The notes: generated by a model from the letters alone, not told the origin. 64,000 bases of DNA from Kamptonema formosum PCC 10802 (GCF_000332335.1 NZ_KB235948.1:3737646-3801645); one strand, 5' to 3'. Shown: positions 27,063-36,951, numbered from the stretch's first letter. Program-made: numbers and translations.

Positions 27063-27185
27063 GGCGCTGGCGCTGCTGAGTGGCGCGACAGCTGCGAGCG
27101 CTTTTGGGCGGTGTTTGAGGCCCACCGGCAAGTGCTGGACAGCCGGCAGTCCAAATCCAGTCGCAAAACCATTAATTTATTTTAA
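27063..27185 (+). pseudogene. Possible C-terminal gene remnant
   Basis: A 40-codon open stretch ending in TAA with coding-like composition (EWRDSCERFWAVFEAHRQ) but no start of its own and no family I recognise. It may be the tail of a gene truncated when the toxin-antitoxin pair arrived, or chance. Confidence 0.25.
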
Positions 27186-27315
27186 GATTTAGGGCCGGTT
27201 GATTCCTACAGGCTGGCTAGTCTACAATAATAAAAAAATATAGGTATTTATTCAGCGATCGCACCCATTTTAGCTAGACTGATAGAAGAGGGTTTTTTTA
27301 GGGAAAAAAGCTGAT

Positions 27316-29502
27316 ATGATTGGGACTGCCTGGTACAAGCGATTTCAGTCAGCGCTCAGGATGGGTTCTGTATCCCCCTACCTCCCTGTGGCACTATCAA
27401 TCTGTGTGGGCAGCGGACTGTCCCTGGTGGCGTCCGCAATTGTCTGGAAGTGGGAACTGGAAAGCCTGCAGGCAGAATTCCAGCGGCAGGCTGATAACCT
27501 GGCCACAACTCTGGAGCGCAAGATAGACGAGTATTTGCAAATTCCCCGCTCGCTAGGCACTTTTTACGACGCCTCCCCGGCTGAGCTGAATCGGCAAAGC
27601 GTCAGGGAGCTTTCCCAGCTGTTCCTGTCTCGCTATCCCGGGATTTTTTCAATGGGTTTTACAAAACGGGTGAGAGGCGAAGAGCGAGAAGCCTACGAGG
27701 AAAGGATTAAGGGAGAGGGCTTCCCAAATTTTAGCATTCTCGAACGAGGTCCGAAAGGAAAGTTGGTTCCGGCCAAAGAGCGCCCGGAATATTTCGCAAT
27801 TACCTACATCGAGCCGCTGGAGAAGCGGAAGATGATATTGGGTTACGATGTCACGGTGGAACCGGAGCGCAAAGCAGCAATGGAGAAAGCGCGCGACACA
27901 GGAGAAATGGCCGTGACTGAACGGGTGATTGTGGCTTCTGGGGAAGCCGCCTTTCTACTTTACAGGCCAATTTACCGCAAAGGCAGCCCAAAAGACACCC
28001 TGACAGATCGCCGCGAGTCCTTTGAGGGGTATGCCTTCAGCGTTTTCGCACTTACAGATGTGATGAAATACTCTCTGAAAGGGCTGAAAACGGGGCACAT
28101 TGACTTTTACCTTTTTGATGAATCTGCTCCTGCCACCAATCGCTTTTTGGTCTTTTACGATTCTAGCATGCAGCAGGTCATAGAAGACTCAAAGCAAAAG
28201 AAATCGGCTGATTTTGCCGCTAGCGGGCTGCTCTGCAGGAATCCAACGGCTTGCACGCACACCTTCAAAGTTGCAGACCGGCAGTGGTCACTTGTGACTG
28301 TGCCTACGCCGGCGTTTACAGGTCTGAAAATTTACTGGAGAGCCGGCTCCACACTGGCAATCGGGTTACTCCTGACCGGCTCTATCGCCGCTTACCTGTT
28401 GATTTCGCTGCGCCACACTAGCGGAGTGGAAAAACTTGTACACGAACGCACCGAGCAAGCCGAAAAGCTGAGTAAAACTCTGCGCGAACTGCAGGAAACC
28501 CAGGTTCAGCTGATTCAAAGTGAAAAAATGTCGAGCCTGGGGCAGTTAGTGGCGGGAATCGCCCATGAAATCAACAACCCCGTCAACTTTATCTACGGAA
28601 ATATCACTCACGCAAATAGGTACACTGGCAAATTGCTCGAACACCTCCGCCTCTACCAGCAGGAACACTCCCACCCTTCTGCGGAGATTGAGGAACACGC
28701 CGAGGACATAGATTTAGCCTTCCTGAACGAGGATCTGCCCAAAATACTGTCCTCCATGAAAATGGGGGCGGAACGCATCCGGGAGATTGTGCTGTCGCTG
28801 CGCAACTTCTCGCGCCTGGATGAAGCCGAGATGAAATCCGTGGATCTCCATGAAGGCATCGACAGCACGTTGCTGATTTTGCAAAATCGCCTGAAAGCGA
28901 AGTCGGGGAAGCAGCTTGATATTCGGGTGGTTAAGGAGTACGGCAATTTGCCTAATGTGGAGTGCTACGCGGGACAGATCAATCAAGTGTTTATGAATAT
29001 TCTCAGCAATGCCATAGATGCTTTGGAAATCGGGCAGGGGGCATCGGACGTCGAGAATGGGAAAAATGCCCCACGCTCTGCGCCCAATCAGCAATGGCCA
29101 ACCATTTGGATTCGCACCTCAGTGGCGAATGGGGTATTGGGAATGGGGGATTGGGGAGAAGAAAAATTCCCCCTGCCCAATGCCGGCTGCCCAATGCCCA
29201 CTCCCCACTGCCTAAGGCCCAATTGCTATGTTCGTATTGCCATTGCTGATACTGGTCCGGGCATCCCGGAGGCGCTGCGCTTGCGGATATTTGACCCCTT
29301 TTTTACCACCAAGCCGGTGGGCAAAGGGACGGGGCTGGGACTGTCCATCAGCTATCAAATTGTAGTTGACAAACACGGCGGCAAGTTGGAGTGTGTTTCC
29401 ACCCCCGGAAAGGGAACAGAGTTCTTGATTGAAATTCCCGTGCGCCAAAGTTGCAGGGGGTCTGCCGGTCGGACAAAGCTGGAGCAGACCGGCTGCCGGT
29501 GA
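27316..29502 (+). CDS. CHASE-domain sensor histidine kinase
   Basis: 728 residues. TM1 is at about 22-42, a periplasmic CHASE domain at about 70-330 (with GFTKRVRGEEREAYEERI and ITYIEPLEKRKMILGYD), TM2 at about 345-368, a short coiled coil, HisKA with H417 ([12 protein letters not shown]), and HATPase_c ending near 720. CHASE domains bind small extracellular ligands such as cytokinin-like molecules or peptides in other organisms; the ligand here is unknown. A Pro-rich insert of heptamer origin (29128-29220) sits between N-box and G1 box (DTGPGIP). The catalytic part is closely similar to those of the kinases at 15010 and 38627. Orphan, no response regulator beside it. Confidence 0.93.
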   Translation: MIGTAWYKRFQSALRMGSVSPYLPVALSICVGSGLSLVASAIVWKWELESLQAEFQRQADNLATTLERKIDEYLQIPRSLGTFYDASPAELNRQSVRELSQLFLSRYPGIFSMGFTKRVRGEEREAYEERIKGEGFPNFSILERGPKGKLVPAKERPEYFAITYIEPLEKRKMILGYDVTVEPERKAAMEKARDTGEMAVTERVIVASGEAAFLLYRPIYRKGSPKDTLTDRRESFEGYAFSVFALTDVMKYSLKGLKTGHIDFYLFDESAPATNRFLVFYDSSMQQVIEDSKQKKSADFAASGLLCRNPTACTHTFKVADRQWSLVTVPTPAFTGLKIYWRAGSTLAIGLLLTGSIAAYLLISLRHTSGVEKLVHERTEQAEKLSKTLRELQETQVQLIQSEKMSSLGQLVAGIAHEINNPVNFIYGNITHANRYTGKLLEHLRLYQQEHSHPSAEIEEHAEDIDLAFLNEDLPKILSSMKMGAERIREIVLSLRNFSRLDEAEMKSVDLHEGIDSTLLILQNRLKAKSGKQLDIRVVKEYGNLPNVECYAGQINQVFMNILSNAIDALEIGQGASDVENGKNAPRSAPNQQWPTIWIRTSVANGVLGMGDWGEEKFPLPNAGCPMPTPHCLRPNCYVRIAIADTGPGIPEALRLRIFDPFFTTKPVGKGTGLGLSISYQIVVDKHGGKLECVSTPGKGTEFLIEIPVRQSCRGSAGRTKLEQTGCR

Positions 29503-30026
29503 CAGGCGAGCGCTTGACATCTCAATAAGCTGCCGCCTAGAATAAATAGCACGTTATTTAAGTCAGAACGCTGGAGTTATAATTCAGAAAAGTTTCATAA
29601 TTCCAATTTCAAAACTGGCGGGGGTTACTCGCTGGCGGGAGCGCCGGTAATGGCAGTGCTGCGATCTCCGGCATCCGGATCGCCGGCTCTCTTTCCTTTT
29701 CCGCCTGCTTCCCCCGCCCTTTCTGCCGGTTGCGCTCGCCGGCAGGATGGACTACAATCTAGTGAAAGCTTCCTCGTGCCAGCTTTGGGAGCTACAGCAT
29801 CGCCGGCAGATGAAGTTCACCCCTTGCAAAATTCGCCGGTTTCTGCTAGAGAAGGTTTGCGGCGCGAGCACCGGCACCCCTCAGGCGTCGCGTGTGGCGC
29901 TCAGAACCCGGCACCCAACCCCACCCCCGCGTGCGGGGAGGGGGCTAGGATCTGTCGGGCTGGCGCACCAAGGATAAGCGAATTTTTGCGGTAGAATAGG
30001 AAAACACCAATCAGGAAACCTGCTTC
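29503..30026. other. Intergenic stretch upstream of DAHP synthase, repeats only
   Basis: 524 bases. Short frames on the plus strand (for example 29747-29977) end in a generic CCCCACCCCCGCGTGCGGGG palindrome and have no ribosome-binding site or family features. I see no gene. Confidence 0.5.
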
Positions 30027-31091
30027 ATGGAAACAAAACTCTTTGACGCTCACATTCAAAAGTCCCAGGTTTTACTTACGCCGGCTGAAATCAAAGAAAA
30101 ATTGCCTTTAACAGACTTGGCAGAGAAAAACGTTTTGAAATCCCGGAATGAACTAGAAGATATCCTCGACCGCAAAGACTCCCGAACCTTCATCGTTGTT
30201 GGCCCTTGCTCCATACACGACATCGCAGCGGCTGAAGAGTACGCCGCTAAATTAAAGGAACTTGCGGATAAAGTTAGGGATAAGTTTTTGATAATAATGA
30301 GAGTTTACTTTGAGAAGCCAAGGACAACCGTGGGCTGGAAGGGATTAATTAACGACCCGGATATGGACGACTCTTTTAACATAGGAAAGGGGCTATTAAT
30401 CGCCAGGAGCTTGCTGTTAAAAATCGCAGAAATGGGACTGCCGGCGGCGACAGAAGCCCTCGACCCTATAGTGCCCCAGTACATTGGCGAACTGATTTCA
30501 TGGTCGGCGATAGGAGCGCGCACCACCGAATCGCAAACTCACCGGGAAATGGCCAGCGGGCTGTCCATGCCGGTGGGCTTTAAAAATGGCACAGATGGCA
30601 ATATAGAGGTGGCTGTAAATGCCATGAAATCAGCGAAAGAACCTCACAATTTTTTAGGGATTAACCTAGGGGGACAGGTCAGCATATTTCAAACCAAAGG
30701 CAATGCCTACGGGCACATTATCTTGCGCGGGGGTGGCGGTCAGCCTAATTACGATGCGGCGACGGTAAAAAAAGTGGAAGAAAAACTAAAAGCCGCAAAT
30801 TTGCCCCCGAATGTAGTCATCGACTGCAGCCACGGAAATTCCAACAAAGACTACAAGCGCCAGAGCGCCGTATTTGAAGATGCCATCGAGCAAATAGCGG
30901 CGGGGGACACATCTATCGTAGGGTTGATGCTGGAATCTAATTTGTGTGAGGGCAACCAACCCCTGACCAGGGAGGGACAGACGGAATTAAAATATGGCGT
31001 TTCCGTGACCGATCCCTGTATTGGCTGGGAGGAAACCGAAAAAATTATTTTGGCGGCTTGGGAAAAACTCAGCAACCAAACCAATTCTTGA
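30027..31091 (+). CDS. 3-deoxy-7-phosphoheptulonate (DAHP) synthase, class I
   Basis: 354 residues, the usual length of the AroF/AroG/AroH type. It condenses phosphoenolpyruvate with erythrose 4-phosphate, the first step of aromatic amino acid synthesis. Signature segments are VGPCSIHD, MRVYFEKPRTTVGWKG, LPAATEALDP, SWSAIGARTTESQ and the C-terminal DCSHGNSNKD, which holds metal and substrate ligands. The isoenzyme letter, and so which amino acid feeds back on it, cannot be decided by eye. Monocistronic, followed by a palindromic repeat at 31111. Confidence 0.96.
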   Translation: METKLFDAHIQKSQVLLTPAEIKEKLPLTDLAEKNVLKSRNELEDILDRKDSRTFIVVGPCSIHDIAAAEEYAAKLKELADKVRDKFLIIMRVYFEKPRTTVGWKGLINDPDMDDSFNIGKGLLIARSLLLKIAEMGLPAATEALDPIVPQYIGELISWSAIGARTTESQTHREMASGLSMPVGFKNGTDGNIEVAVNAMKSAKEPHNFLGINLGGQVSIFQTKGNAYGHIILRGGGGQPNYDAATVKKVEEKLKAANLPPNVVIDCSHGNSNKDYKRQSAVFEDAIEQIAAGDTSIVGLMLESNLCEGNQPLTREGQTELKYGVSVTDPCIGWEETEKIILAAWEKLSNQTNS

Positions 31092-31110
31092 GTTCCTGTG
31101 GCCAGAAAGG

Positions 31111-31146
31111 CCAGAAACTGGGTTTCTTGAAGAAACCCGGTTTCTT
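31111..31146. repeat. AGAAAC...GTTTCT hairpin copy
   Basis: Short, core-only member of the AGAAACCCGGTTTCT family downstream of the DAHP synthase gene; may double as a transcription end signal. Confidence 0.7.
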
Positions 31147-31226
31147 CCCCCCAGTTGCTATTTTATCACGATTCGGTCAAAAATGTTTGAATTAGGAGAT
31201 CGAACAGCTATTCAGGATTTACATCC

Positions 31227-32348
31227 ATGCCCAAACGCATTTCTCGCCGGCAGTTCCTCAAACACAGTCAAGCGGCTATTCTGGGTCTTTCCGCTTTCAG
31301 CGCTGCTAGCTTGGGGCGAAATTCTCAAGCTTCCGGACAGTGGAAACCCAGCGCCGGTCCAGAAAAACTGATTGCTAGCCTTGAAAGCCGAATCCCTCAA
31401 CTGATGGGAGACGCCGGCATTCCTGGCGCTGGGGTGGCGGCGGTGAGAGACGGCGAGATTTTCTGGAGTCGGGGTTTCGGCGTCAAAAATGCAGATACTG
31501 GAGCGCCGGTGAGCGCGGATACTGTATTTGCCGCCGCTTCCCTCAGCAAGCCGGTTTTTGCCTGCGCGGTTCTCAAAATGTGCGAGCGGGGGGAACTCAA
31601 CCTCGACACGCCCTTAACGCGATATACCGATAAACCTTACATTTCCGACCCCAGAATCGAACAAATTACGGCGCGGATGGTGCTGTCTCACACCACAGGA
31701 TTCCCCAACTGGAGCGGGGACGACCCGGTATGGATAGACTTCACCCCCGGAACCCGATTTAGCTATTCTAGCGAAGGTTTTCTCTATTTGCAAACCGTTG
31801 TGGAGCGCCTGACTGGAGAGCCGCTAAATGATTACATGACTCGCAATGTCTTCACGCCTCTCGGCATGAACAGCAGCAGCTATGTCTGGAAGCCGGCCTA
31901 CCAATTCTCAGCGGCAAACGGTCACGACCGCCAGGGCAACCCAGACCCTCTGAGCAAACCGAAAGAGGCAAATTCTGCCGGCAGCTTGCGCACAACCGCC
32001 GCCGACTACGCTAAATTCCTGCTCGCCATGATTGAGCCGGCTTCCCGTGACCCTTTTCGGCTCAGTGAAGAAAGCTTGAATAACATGCTGCGACAGAATA
32101 TTCAAATTAGTCAGTCCCTTGGCTGGGGGCTGGGCTGGGGATTGGAACACACCGGCTCGGGCGATTTCTTCTGGCACTGGGGGGACAGCACCATTTTCAA
32201 AAGTTTCACCCTGGGGTCTCGAAGTCTCAAAACCGGCATCGTCATCTTGACCAACAGCCAAAATGGACTGCAAATCGGCGAAGATATTGTCGGCATGGCA
32301 GTGGGGGGCAAGCATCCCGCATTTTCTTTTTCTATGATACAATACTAA
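31227..32348 (+). CDS. Tat-exported serine hydrolase, class C beta-lactamase/PBP family
   Basis: 373 residues. The N-terminus SRRQFLK followed by a hydrophobic stretch is a twin-arginine signal, so the folded protein is probably exported to the periplasm. The active-site SxxK is S105-L-S-K108, the Tyr motif lies in FSYSSEGF, and the third motif is HWGDS near the C-terminus. These match the beta-lactamase/D-Ala-D-Ala carboxypeptidase/esterase superfamily. Many members act as esterases or cell-wall peptidases rather than antibiotic-resistance enzymes, and I do not infer resistance. A pair of palindromic repeats follows. Confidence 0.9.
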   Translation: MPKRISRRQFLKHSQAAILGLSAFSAASLGRNSQASGQWKPSAGPEKLIASLESRIPQLMGDAGIPGAGVAAVRDGEIFWSRGFGVKNADTGAPVSADTVFAAASLSKPVFACAVLKMCERGELNLDTPLTRYTDKPYISDPRIEQITARMVLSHTTGFPNWSGDDPVWIDFTPGTRFSYSSEGFLYLQTVVERLTGEPLNDYMTRNVFTPLGMNSSSYVWKPAYQFSAANGHDRQGNPDPLSKPKEANSAGSLRTTAADYAKFLLAMIEPASRDPFRLSEESLNNMLRQNIQISQSLGWGLGWGLEHTGSGDFFWHWGDSTIFKSFTLGSRSLKTGIVILTNSQNGLQIGEDIVGMAVGGKHPAFSFSMIQY

Positions 32349-33159
32349 CAGGAAAGCGTCCTGCTTTTGCAGATAAATACTGGCGATTAGAAAGAAGCTG
32401 TTAGCGAATTGGTGAGGGTTAGACCTCTGGCTAGTTCCTCGGCGATTAGCCCAGCTTCCTGGCGATTGGAAATCGCGGCTATACAAACAAAGCCCGCCTG
32501 CGCGGGCTAAGAGTAGAGCGAGACTCTTAATATCTGCGCGTTTTTTTTTCCAGGAAAGACAAGGAAAGGGGGGACTTTGGCTCCCAGAAAGCTCCCCTCC
32601 CCGTTAACGGGGAGGGGTTGGGGGTGGGGTAAAACCCCCTATTAATTCGCCAACAGCTTCTTATAAATCGCAGCTACACAAACAAAACCCGCCTGCGCGG
32701 GTTTTTTAGATGCTGCGCTTTTTGAGCGAAAGTAGGTGTGGCAAGCCCTGTGCTAGAATACAAAAACGGGACGATCCCTACCTAGAACTCTTGCTTCAGA
32801 GTCTCAAGACTCGCTGGCAGCAGGGACTTCTCGGCGGGAGCGCCCCTACGTAAAATCCCCTAGCCTGCTGGGAGTTTGGGGAGTTCAGTCCCCACTGCAA
32901 ACTGATTTTTGCGAGAAGTCTATTCTGCCGGCACCCGACAGCGCAGAGCGAGAAGTGGAGAGAGTCCGTCAGGGACAGCTTTGGCGAACTTGGGCGAGAG
33001 CGCCCCGGTTTCCGGCGCTCGGAAATTGAGGCGTGGCGAGAGTTTCTGGAAACGGAGGTGAGAGAAGGTGTTGGCGGAAACATTTTTATGGCGTTTGTTA
33101 GAAGTATCCTAGATAGTAGGGGGCGCGGCGACGCACCTTTGTGCTCTGAGGTGAGGAAG
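32349..33159. other. Repeat-rich intergenic region
   Basis: Holds hairpins GCCCGCCTGCGCGGGC (about 32495-32510) and AACCCGCCTGCGCGGGTT with a T tract (about 32687-32707, terminator-like), and a CTCCCCGTTAACGGGGAG palindrome near 32597. Both hairpins follow a CGATTT..TACACAAAC context shared with the element at 4610-4778. An open frame on the plus strand runs through 32940-33159 into the ankyrin gene but has no recognisable domain. Confidence 0.6.
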
Positions 33160-33864
33160 ATGGATTTATTTGAGGCAAGCCAAGTTGGGGATATTGCCAA
33201 GGTTCGGGAACGGATTGAGGCGGGAGTGGATGTGAATGCCAGAGACAATTTTGGCAGGACCCCACTGATGCAAGCAGCGCGAGATGGACGCGCCGAGATT
33301 GTGCGAGTCCTGATCGCCGCTGGGGCGGATGTGAGTGCGTTTGACAGCTGCGAGGTCACGGCGCTAATGAAGGCGGTTGCGGCTTATAAGGCGGACAGCG
33401 AAACAGTGCGAGTTCTCATCGAAGCCGGCGCAGATGTCAATGCCAAGGACGAAAATGGCAAAACTGCCTTGCTTTATGCGGCTGAGCGGGGTCATGCGGA
33501 TGTGGTGCGAACGCTGATAGATGCCGGCGCGGATGTGAGTGCCAAAGCTGAAAAAATGGCAGTGGGGTGGAACAGAACCGCCTTAATGTATGCTGCGTTA
33601 CAGGGTCACACCGAGGTTGTGCGGGCGCTGATCGCCGCCAGCGCGGATGTGAATGCCAAAAACTCGCGCGGCGAAACAGCTCTCCTGTGGGCTGCGGCGG
33701 AAGGTCACGAGGAGATTGTCCGGCTTTTAATCGCTGCTGGGGCGGATGTGAATGCCAAAAATTCGGACGGCGAGACAGCGGTTTCAGTTGCGGCAATTGA
33801 GGACTGCACCGAAACCGTCCAGCTTCTCTGCCAAGCCGGCGCAGATGGGTGTCCCATTGGCTGA
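33160..33864 (+). CDS. Ankyrin-repeat protein
   Basis: 234 residues from the ATG at 33160, chosen because GAGGTGAGGAAG lies just upstream and the first ankyrin helix begins there (MDLFEASQVGDIAKVRERI). Seven ankyrin units of about 33 residues follow; the later ones share GADVNAK and GADVSAK turns almost exactly. It is made only of repeats, with no signal peptide or enzymatic domain, so it is a cytosolic protein-binding scaffold with unknown partner. An upstream in-frame start at 33058 is possible. A strong terminator follows at 33930. Confidence 0.9.
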   Translation: MDLFEASQVGDIAKVRERIEAGVDVNARDNFGRTPLMQAARDGRAEIVRVLIAAGADVSAFDSCEVTALMKAVAAYKADSETVRVLIEAGADVNAKDENGKTALLYAAERGHADVVRTLIDAGADVSAKAEKMAVGWNRTALMYAALQGHTEVVRALIAASADVNAKNSRGETALLWAAAEGHEEIVRLLIAAGADVNAKNSDGETAVSVAAIEDCTETVQLLCQAGADGCPIG

Positions 33865-33929
33865 AGCCGAACACCGGAACATTTTTGTTACCCTGACTCG
33901 CTATTGAATATGAGGCAACACCTCGGACT

Positions 33930-33962
33930 GGCCAGAACAAATCACCCTTCTGGCCTTTTTTT
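33930..33962 (+). terminator. Rho-independent terminator after the ankyrin gene
   Basis: GGCCAGAA, a 10-base loop, TTCTGGCC, then seven T. Confidence 0.88.
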
Positions 33963-34034
33963 GCGCTGATTGCCATAGACCGCAGGGTGCGTCAGGTGCT
34001 ACTCTGAGGGGCTGAAGCGCGTTTTTCATCTTTT

Positions 34035-34105
34035 GTGAGGTACTGAGAAACCCGGTTTCTGAAAAAAACCGGGTTTCTGGGGCGCACTTCAACTTAAAAC
34101 CGCTG
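34035..34105 (+). repeat. AGAAACCCGG hairpin element
   Basis: Left flank TTTTTCATCTTTTGTGAGG, hairpin with an imperfect centre, and a GCGCACTTC...AAAACCGCT tail. Same family as 21115, 41723, 48495, 50320 and 56180. Confidence 0.85.
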
Positions 34106-34136
34106 TGCACTGCATCCATTTCAAAGGGGCTTTTGC

Positions 34137-34907
34137 ATGAAATTTACACTGTCCATTTTTCCTTGGAAAATCACCAAAGCCCTGACCGGCGCGGTCTTAT
34201 TTTTTACCTCTGCCGGCATCGCTGTCCAGTTTGCTAAGTACCGCCTTAACTATCGCGCCGAATGGTTAAAGTTATTTAACCTCGACGGGGAGCTCAATTA
34301 TCCTTCCTGGTACGCCACGTTCACTTTGGCGTTCTGTTTCCTGCTTCTCGCCGCGATTGCCTCTGCCAAGAAGCTGGATGGCGACCGATTTTTCCGTCAC
34401 TGGAAAAATTTGTCCCTAATTTTCCTTTTTATCTCCGTTGATGAAGCGATGAGCATTCACGAACTTTTAATCAGTCGCGACCTGCGACATTTACTGCATG
34501 CTGGCGGGATATTATACTACGTTTGGGTGATACCGGCAACCATTTTTTTCGCCGCTGTTGGCCTCTCCTATATCAAGTTTATCATGCATCTCCCTCAACA
34601 GATTAGGCTCCTCTTTATAGTTGCCGGTGGCATCTACGTCGGCGGTGCCCTTGGCATGGAAATGGTCAGCGGCTACTGGACTGATTTATACGGCAAGAAT
34701 CATTTGAGCTACGCACTGATAACCTGCGCCGAAGAGTGCATGGAAATGGCCGGCGTTGCGGTCTTCACCCACGCCCTGCTCTCCTATATGCGCTTGTACA
34801 TGAAAGATTTGGAATTGCGGTTCCAGTTCACTGATGGCACAAAACCTCAGCATGAGATGGATTCATTGATCGCCCGCGACCGGCACCCAGAGGACACGAA
34901 ACATTAA
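34137..34907 (+). CDS. Multi-pass membrane protein of unknown function
   Basis: 256 residues with about six predicted membrane helices (near 13-30, 60-78, 92-104, 120-142, 158-178, 195-215). Charged residues that look conserved-in-kind lie at helix edges: SVDEAMSIHE, LLHAGGILYY, LGMEMVSGYW and TCAEECMEMAG. Such buried Asp/Glu/His sets often mean a metal site or proton path, but I do not recognise the family. Seventeen bases separate it from the GT39-like gene, so the two probably form an operon and may act together in envelope glycan work. Confidence 0.75.
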   Translation: MKFTLSIFPWKITKALTGAVLFFTSAGIAVQFAKYRLNYRAEWLKLFNLDGELNYPSWYATFTLAFCFLLLAAIASAKKLDGDRFFRHWKNLSLIFLFISVDEAMSIHELLISRDLRHLLHAGGILYYVWVIPATIFFAAVGLSYIKFIMHLPQQIRLLFIVAGGIYVGGALGMEMVSGYWTDLYGKNHLSYALITCAEECMEMAGVAVFTHALLSYMRLYMKDLELRFQFTDGTKPQHEMDSLIARDRHPEDTKH

Positions 34908-34924
34908 CAGCCAGCCATTAGCCA

Positions 34925-36730
34925 ATGATAGTGCAAAATCTTTTAGCCAAAATTCAAAATGATAAGCAGAGCCGGTTTCACCTGCTGCTGCTCTTGATGT
35001 GGGTTGCCATCGGGACAGGTTTGCGTTTGACCAATCTGGCGTCGAAAACTCCTTCAACAATTGAGTTAGCCACCCTCATTTTTAGCTTGGGGAACAGTGT
35101 GCGAGCGGTTCCCCTGGAGCGAGCGATCGGGCTGGATACGCTGCTCAAACCGCTGCTGCCCAATCCGGATGCCGGCATCAGTGAAGTCGTCCACCACCTG
35201 CTCGCAGAAAGCACCCACCCTCCGGTCTATTTTGCCCTCACTCACCTGTGGCTGAAGCTGTTTCCTGCGGATGGGGGGCTGGTTTCACTCTGGGCGGCGC
35301 GTTGCGAGAGCGCACTGTTTGGCGCAGCCTCAATTCCAGCGGTGTTTGGGCTGGGATGGCTGGCTTTTCGCTCTCGCAAGGCGGGTCAAATGGCGGCGGC
35401 GCTGATGGCGGTTTCTCCTTACGGCATCTTTCTGGCTCAAGAAGCCCGCCACTACACTTTGCCGGTTTTGCTCATTATCGCTTCTCTGTGCTGCTTGGTG
35501 GCAGCCGCGCGCTCGGTTAACAGCCGCACTCCCCTGCCAATTTGGGTGGGATTAACCTGGGTGCTAATTAACAGTCTGGGGCTTGCGGTTCATTACTTCT
35601 TCAGCCTCGCCCTCGCGGCTGAGGCGCTGGTTTTGCTGGGATTTGGAATTGGGGAATTGCGAAGTGAAAAGTTTCTCCCGCTCGCTCTTCTCTCCTCGCA
35701 ACCTTGGCTGCGAATTTATGCCGTAGCCGCCGGCACTCTTGCCGGAGGCTTAGTTTGGCTGCCGGCTTTGAAAGGGGCGTCAGACAGCGAGCTGACGCGC
35801 TGGATTTACAGCGGGAATCCCTTTAGCGACTGGCTGGAGCCGGTGGTGAGAGTGTTGGCTTGGGCAATTACCATGCTGTCGCTGCTGCCGGTGGAAGGAA
35901 CACCGCTGCCAATTGCAATCGCCTCCGGTCTGGGAATGGGGGTTTTTCTCCTGTGGGCGCTGCCTATTTTATGGCGCGGGATAAAAATCCAGATGGGGCA
36001 ACCGGATCTCCGTGAGAGCGCCATGATTTTGGGCGGGTTTGCGTTAGCGACGGTGGCGCTAGTTTTTGGCATCACTTACGGGTTGGGCGCTGATTTAACC
36101 CTGGCGGCTCGCTATCACTTCGTCTACTTTCCGGGGGTGATAGTTTTGCTTGGCTCTGCGCTCGCTTTCTATTTAGACGCTCCAGTAGTGCCGGTTAGCG
36201 ACAGCGCAACCGGCACCACAACTGAAGTAGAAGTAGTGCCGGTTAGCGACAGCGTAACCCACCCCAAAAGCTGGTTTGCGGGGAGTAAAAAAGCCGCAGC
36301 GGTGATTTTGGCGGTCGGCTTAGCCGGTGGGCTGACAGTCGTCTCGAATCTGGGATTTCAAAAATCCAAACGAGCCGACCTCTTAGTTCCTATAATTTTA
36401 CAGAGGTCGGAGGTTCCTGTTTTGATAGCAACGGTTCACAAAACCCACGCTGAGACGAGAGCGATGATGGGGCTGGCTTGGGAATTCAAACACCGCAACC
36501 GCTTGTCTCCAGCGAGTAACCCCCAGTTTCTCTTGGCACATAAAGACGGAGATTCAACACCGGCTGCTCAGGCGCTGTACAGAACGCTCAAAGAACTGCC
36601 GCGACCTTTGGATTTGTGGGCGGTCAATTTCACTGCGGCTTTCGAGCCGGCGGCGCAAAACTGTGTGGCGGATTCACAAAAACTGCCAAAGGTTGCCGGC
36701 TATAAGTACCGGCTGTATCACTGCAAATAA
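34925..36730 (+). CDS. GT39-like (ArnT/PMT-type) membrane glycosyltransferase
   Basis: 601 residues with about ten membrane helices. The long first periplasmic loop has the family's acidic start region and ESTHPPVYFALTHLW, where HPPVYF is characteristic of lipid-linked-sugar GT-C enzymes, then the FLAQEARHYTLPVL segment. It would move a sugar from a polyprenyl-phosphate donor to a protein or lipid on the outer face of the membrane. A 48-base direct duplication at 36184-36254 encodes VVPVSDS twice in a loop. The downstream 36.9-38.3 kb region is decayed DNA. Confidence 0.78.
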   Translation: MIVQNLLAKIQNDKQSRFHLLLLLMWVAIGTGLRLTNLASKTPSTIELATLIFSLGNSVRAVPLERAIGLDTLLKPLLPNPDAGISEVVHHLLAESTHPPVYFALTHLWLKLFPADGGLVSLWAARCESALFGAASIPAVFGLGWLAFRSRKAGQMAAALMAVSPYGIFLAQEARHYTLPVLLIIASLCCLVAAARSVNSRTPLPIWVGLTWVLINSLGLAVHYFFSLALAAEALVLLGFGIGELRSEKFLPLALLSSQPWLRIYAVAAGTLAGGLVWLPALKGASDSELTRWIYSGNPFSDWLEPVVRVLAWAITMLSLLPVEGTPLPIAIASGLGMGVFLLWALPILWRGIKIQMGQPDLRESAMILGGFALATVALVFGITYGLGADLTLAARYHFVYFPGVIVLLGSALAFYLDAPVVPVSDSATGTTTEVEVVPVSDSVTHPKSWFAGSKKAAAVILAVGLAGGLTVVSNLGFQKSKRADLLVPIILQRSEVPVLIATVHKTHAETRAMMGLAWEFKHRNRLSPASNPQFLLAHKDGDSTPAAQALYRTLKELPRPLDLWAVNFTAAFEPAAQNCVADSQKLPKVAGYKYRLYHCK

Positions 36731-36903
36731 GCCGGCGGGGGGATCACCCCGTTTTTCCAAATACACCGGGCGAGCCCGAAACTGACTGCGACAGACAAAA
36801 CCCGCACAGGCGGGTTTTGAAGAGCCAGCGATTTTCGGGCAAAAGTTTTTGTAGCAGGCTCTGTGCCACACTACAAAAGTGGGCCGCTCCCGATTGCAGC
36901 AGG

Positions 36904-36951
36904 ATTCGTGAGGTCTGTAAAGCAATCGGACAGGGCGATTTCATTGAGTAG
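36904..36951 (+). pseudogene. C-terminal remnant of a PhnD-like lipoprotein gene
   Basis: Sixteen codons ending in TAG read IREVCKAIGQGDFIE, matching the last residues of the intact PhnD-like gene at 41908-42837 (IREVYKAMGQGDFIE). Everything upstream is lost. Confidence 0.85.

Noticed and set aside
29747..29977. 76-codon frame starting MDYNLVKASS
   Set aside because: No ribosome-binding site, ends in a generic GC-rich palindrome, no features of a known family; I could not support it.
31227..32348. Antibiotic-resistance beta-lactamase
   Set aside because: SxxK and HxG motifs only place it in the serine-hydrolase superfamily; nothing shows activity on beta-lactams.
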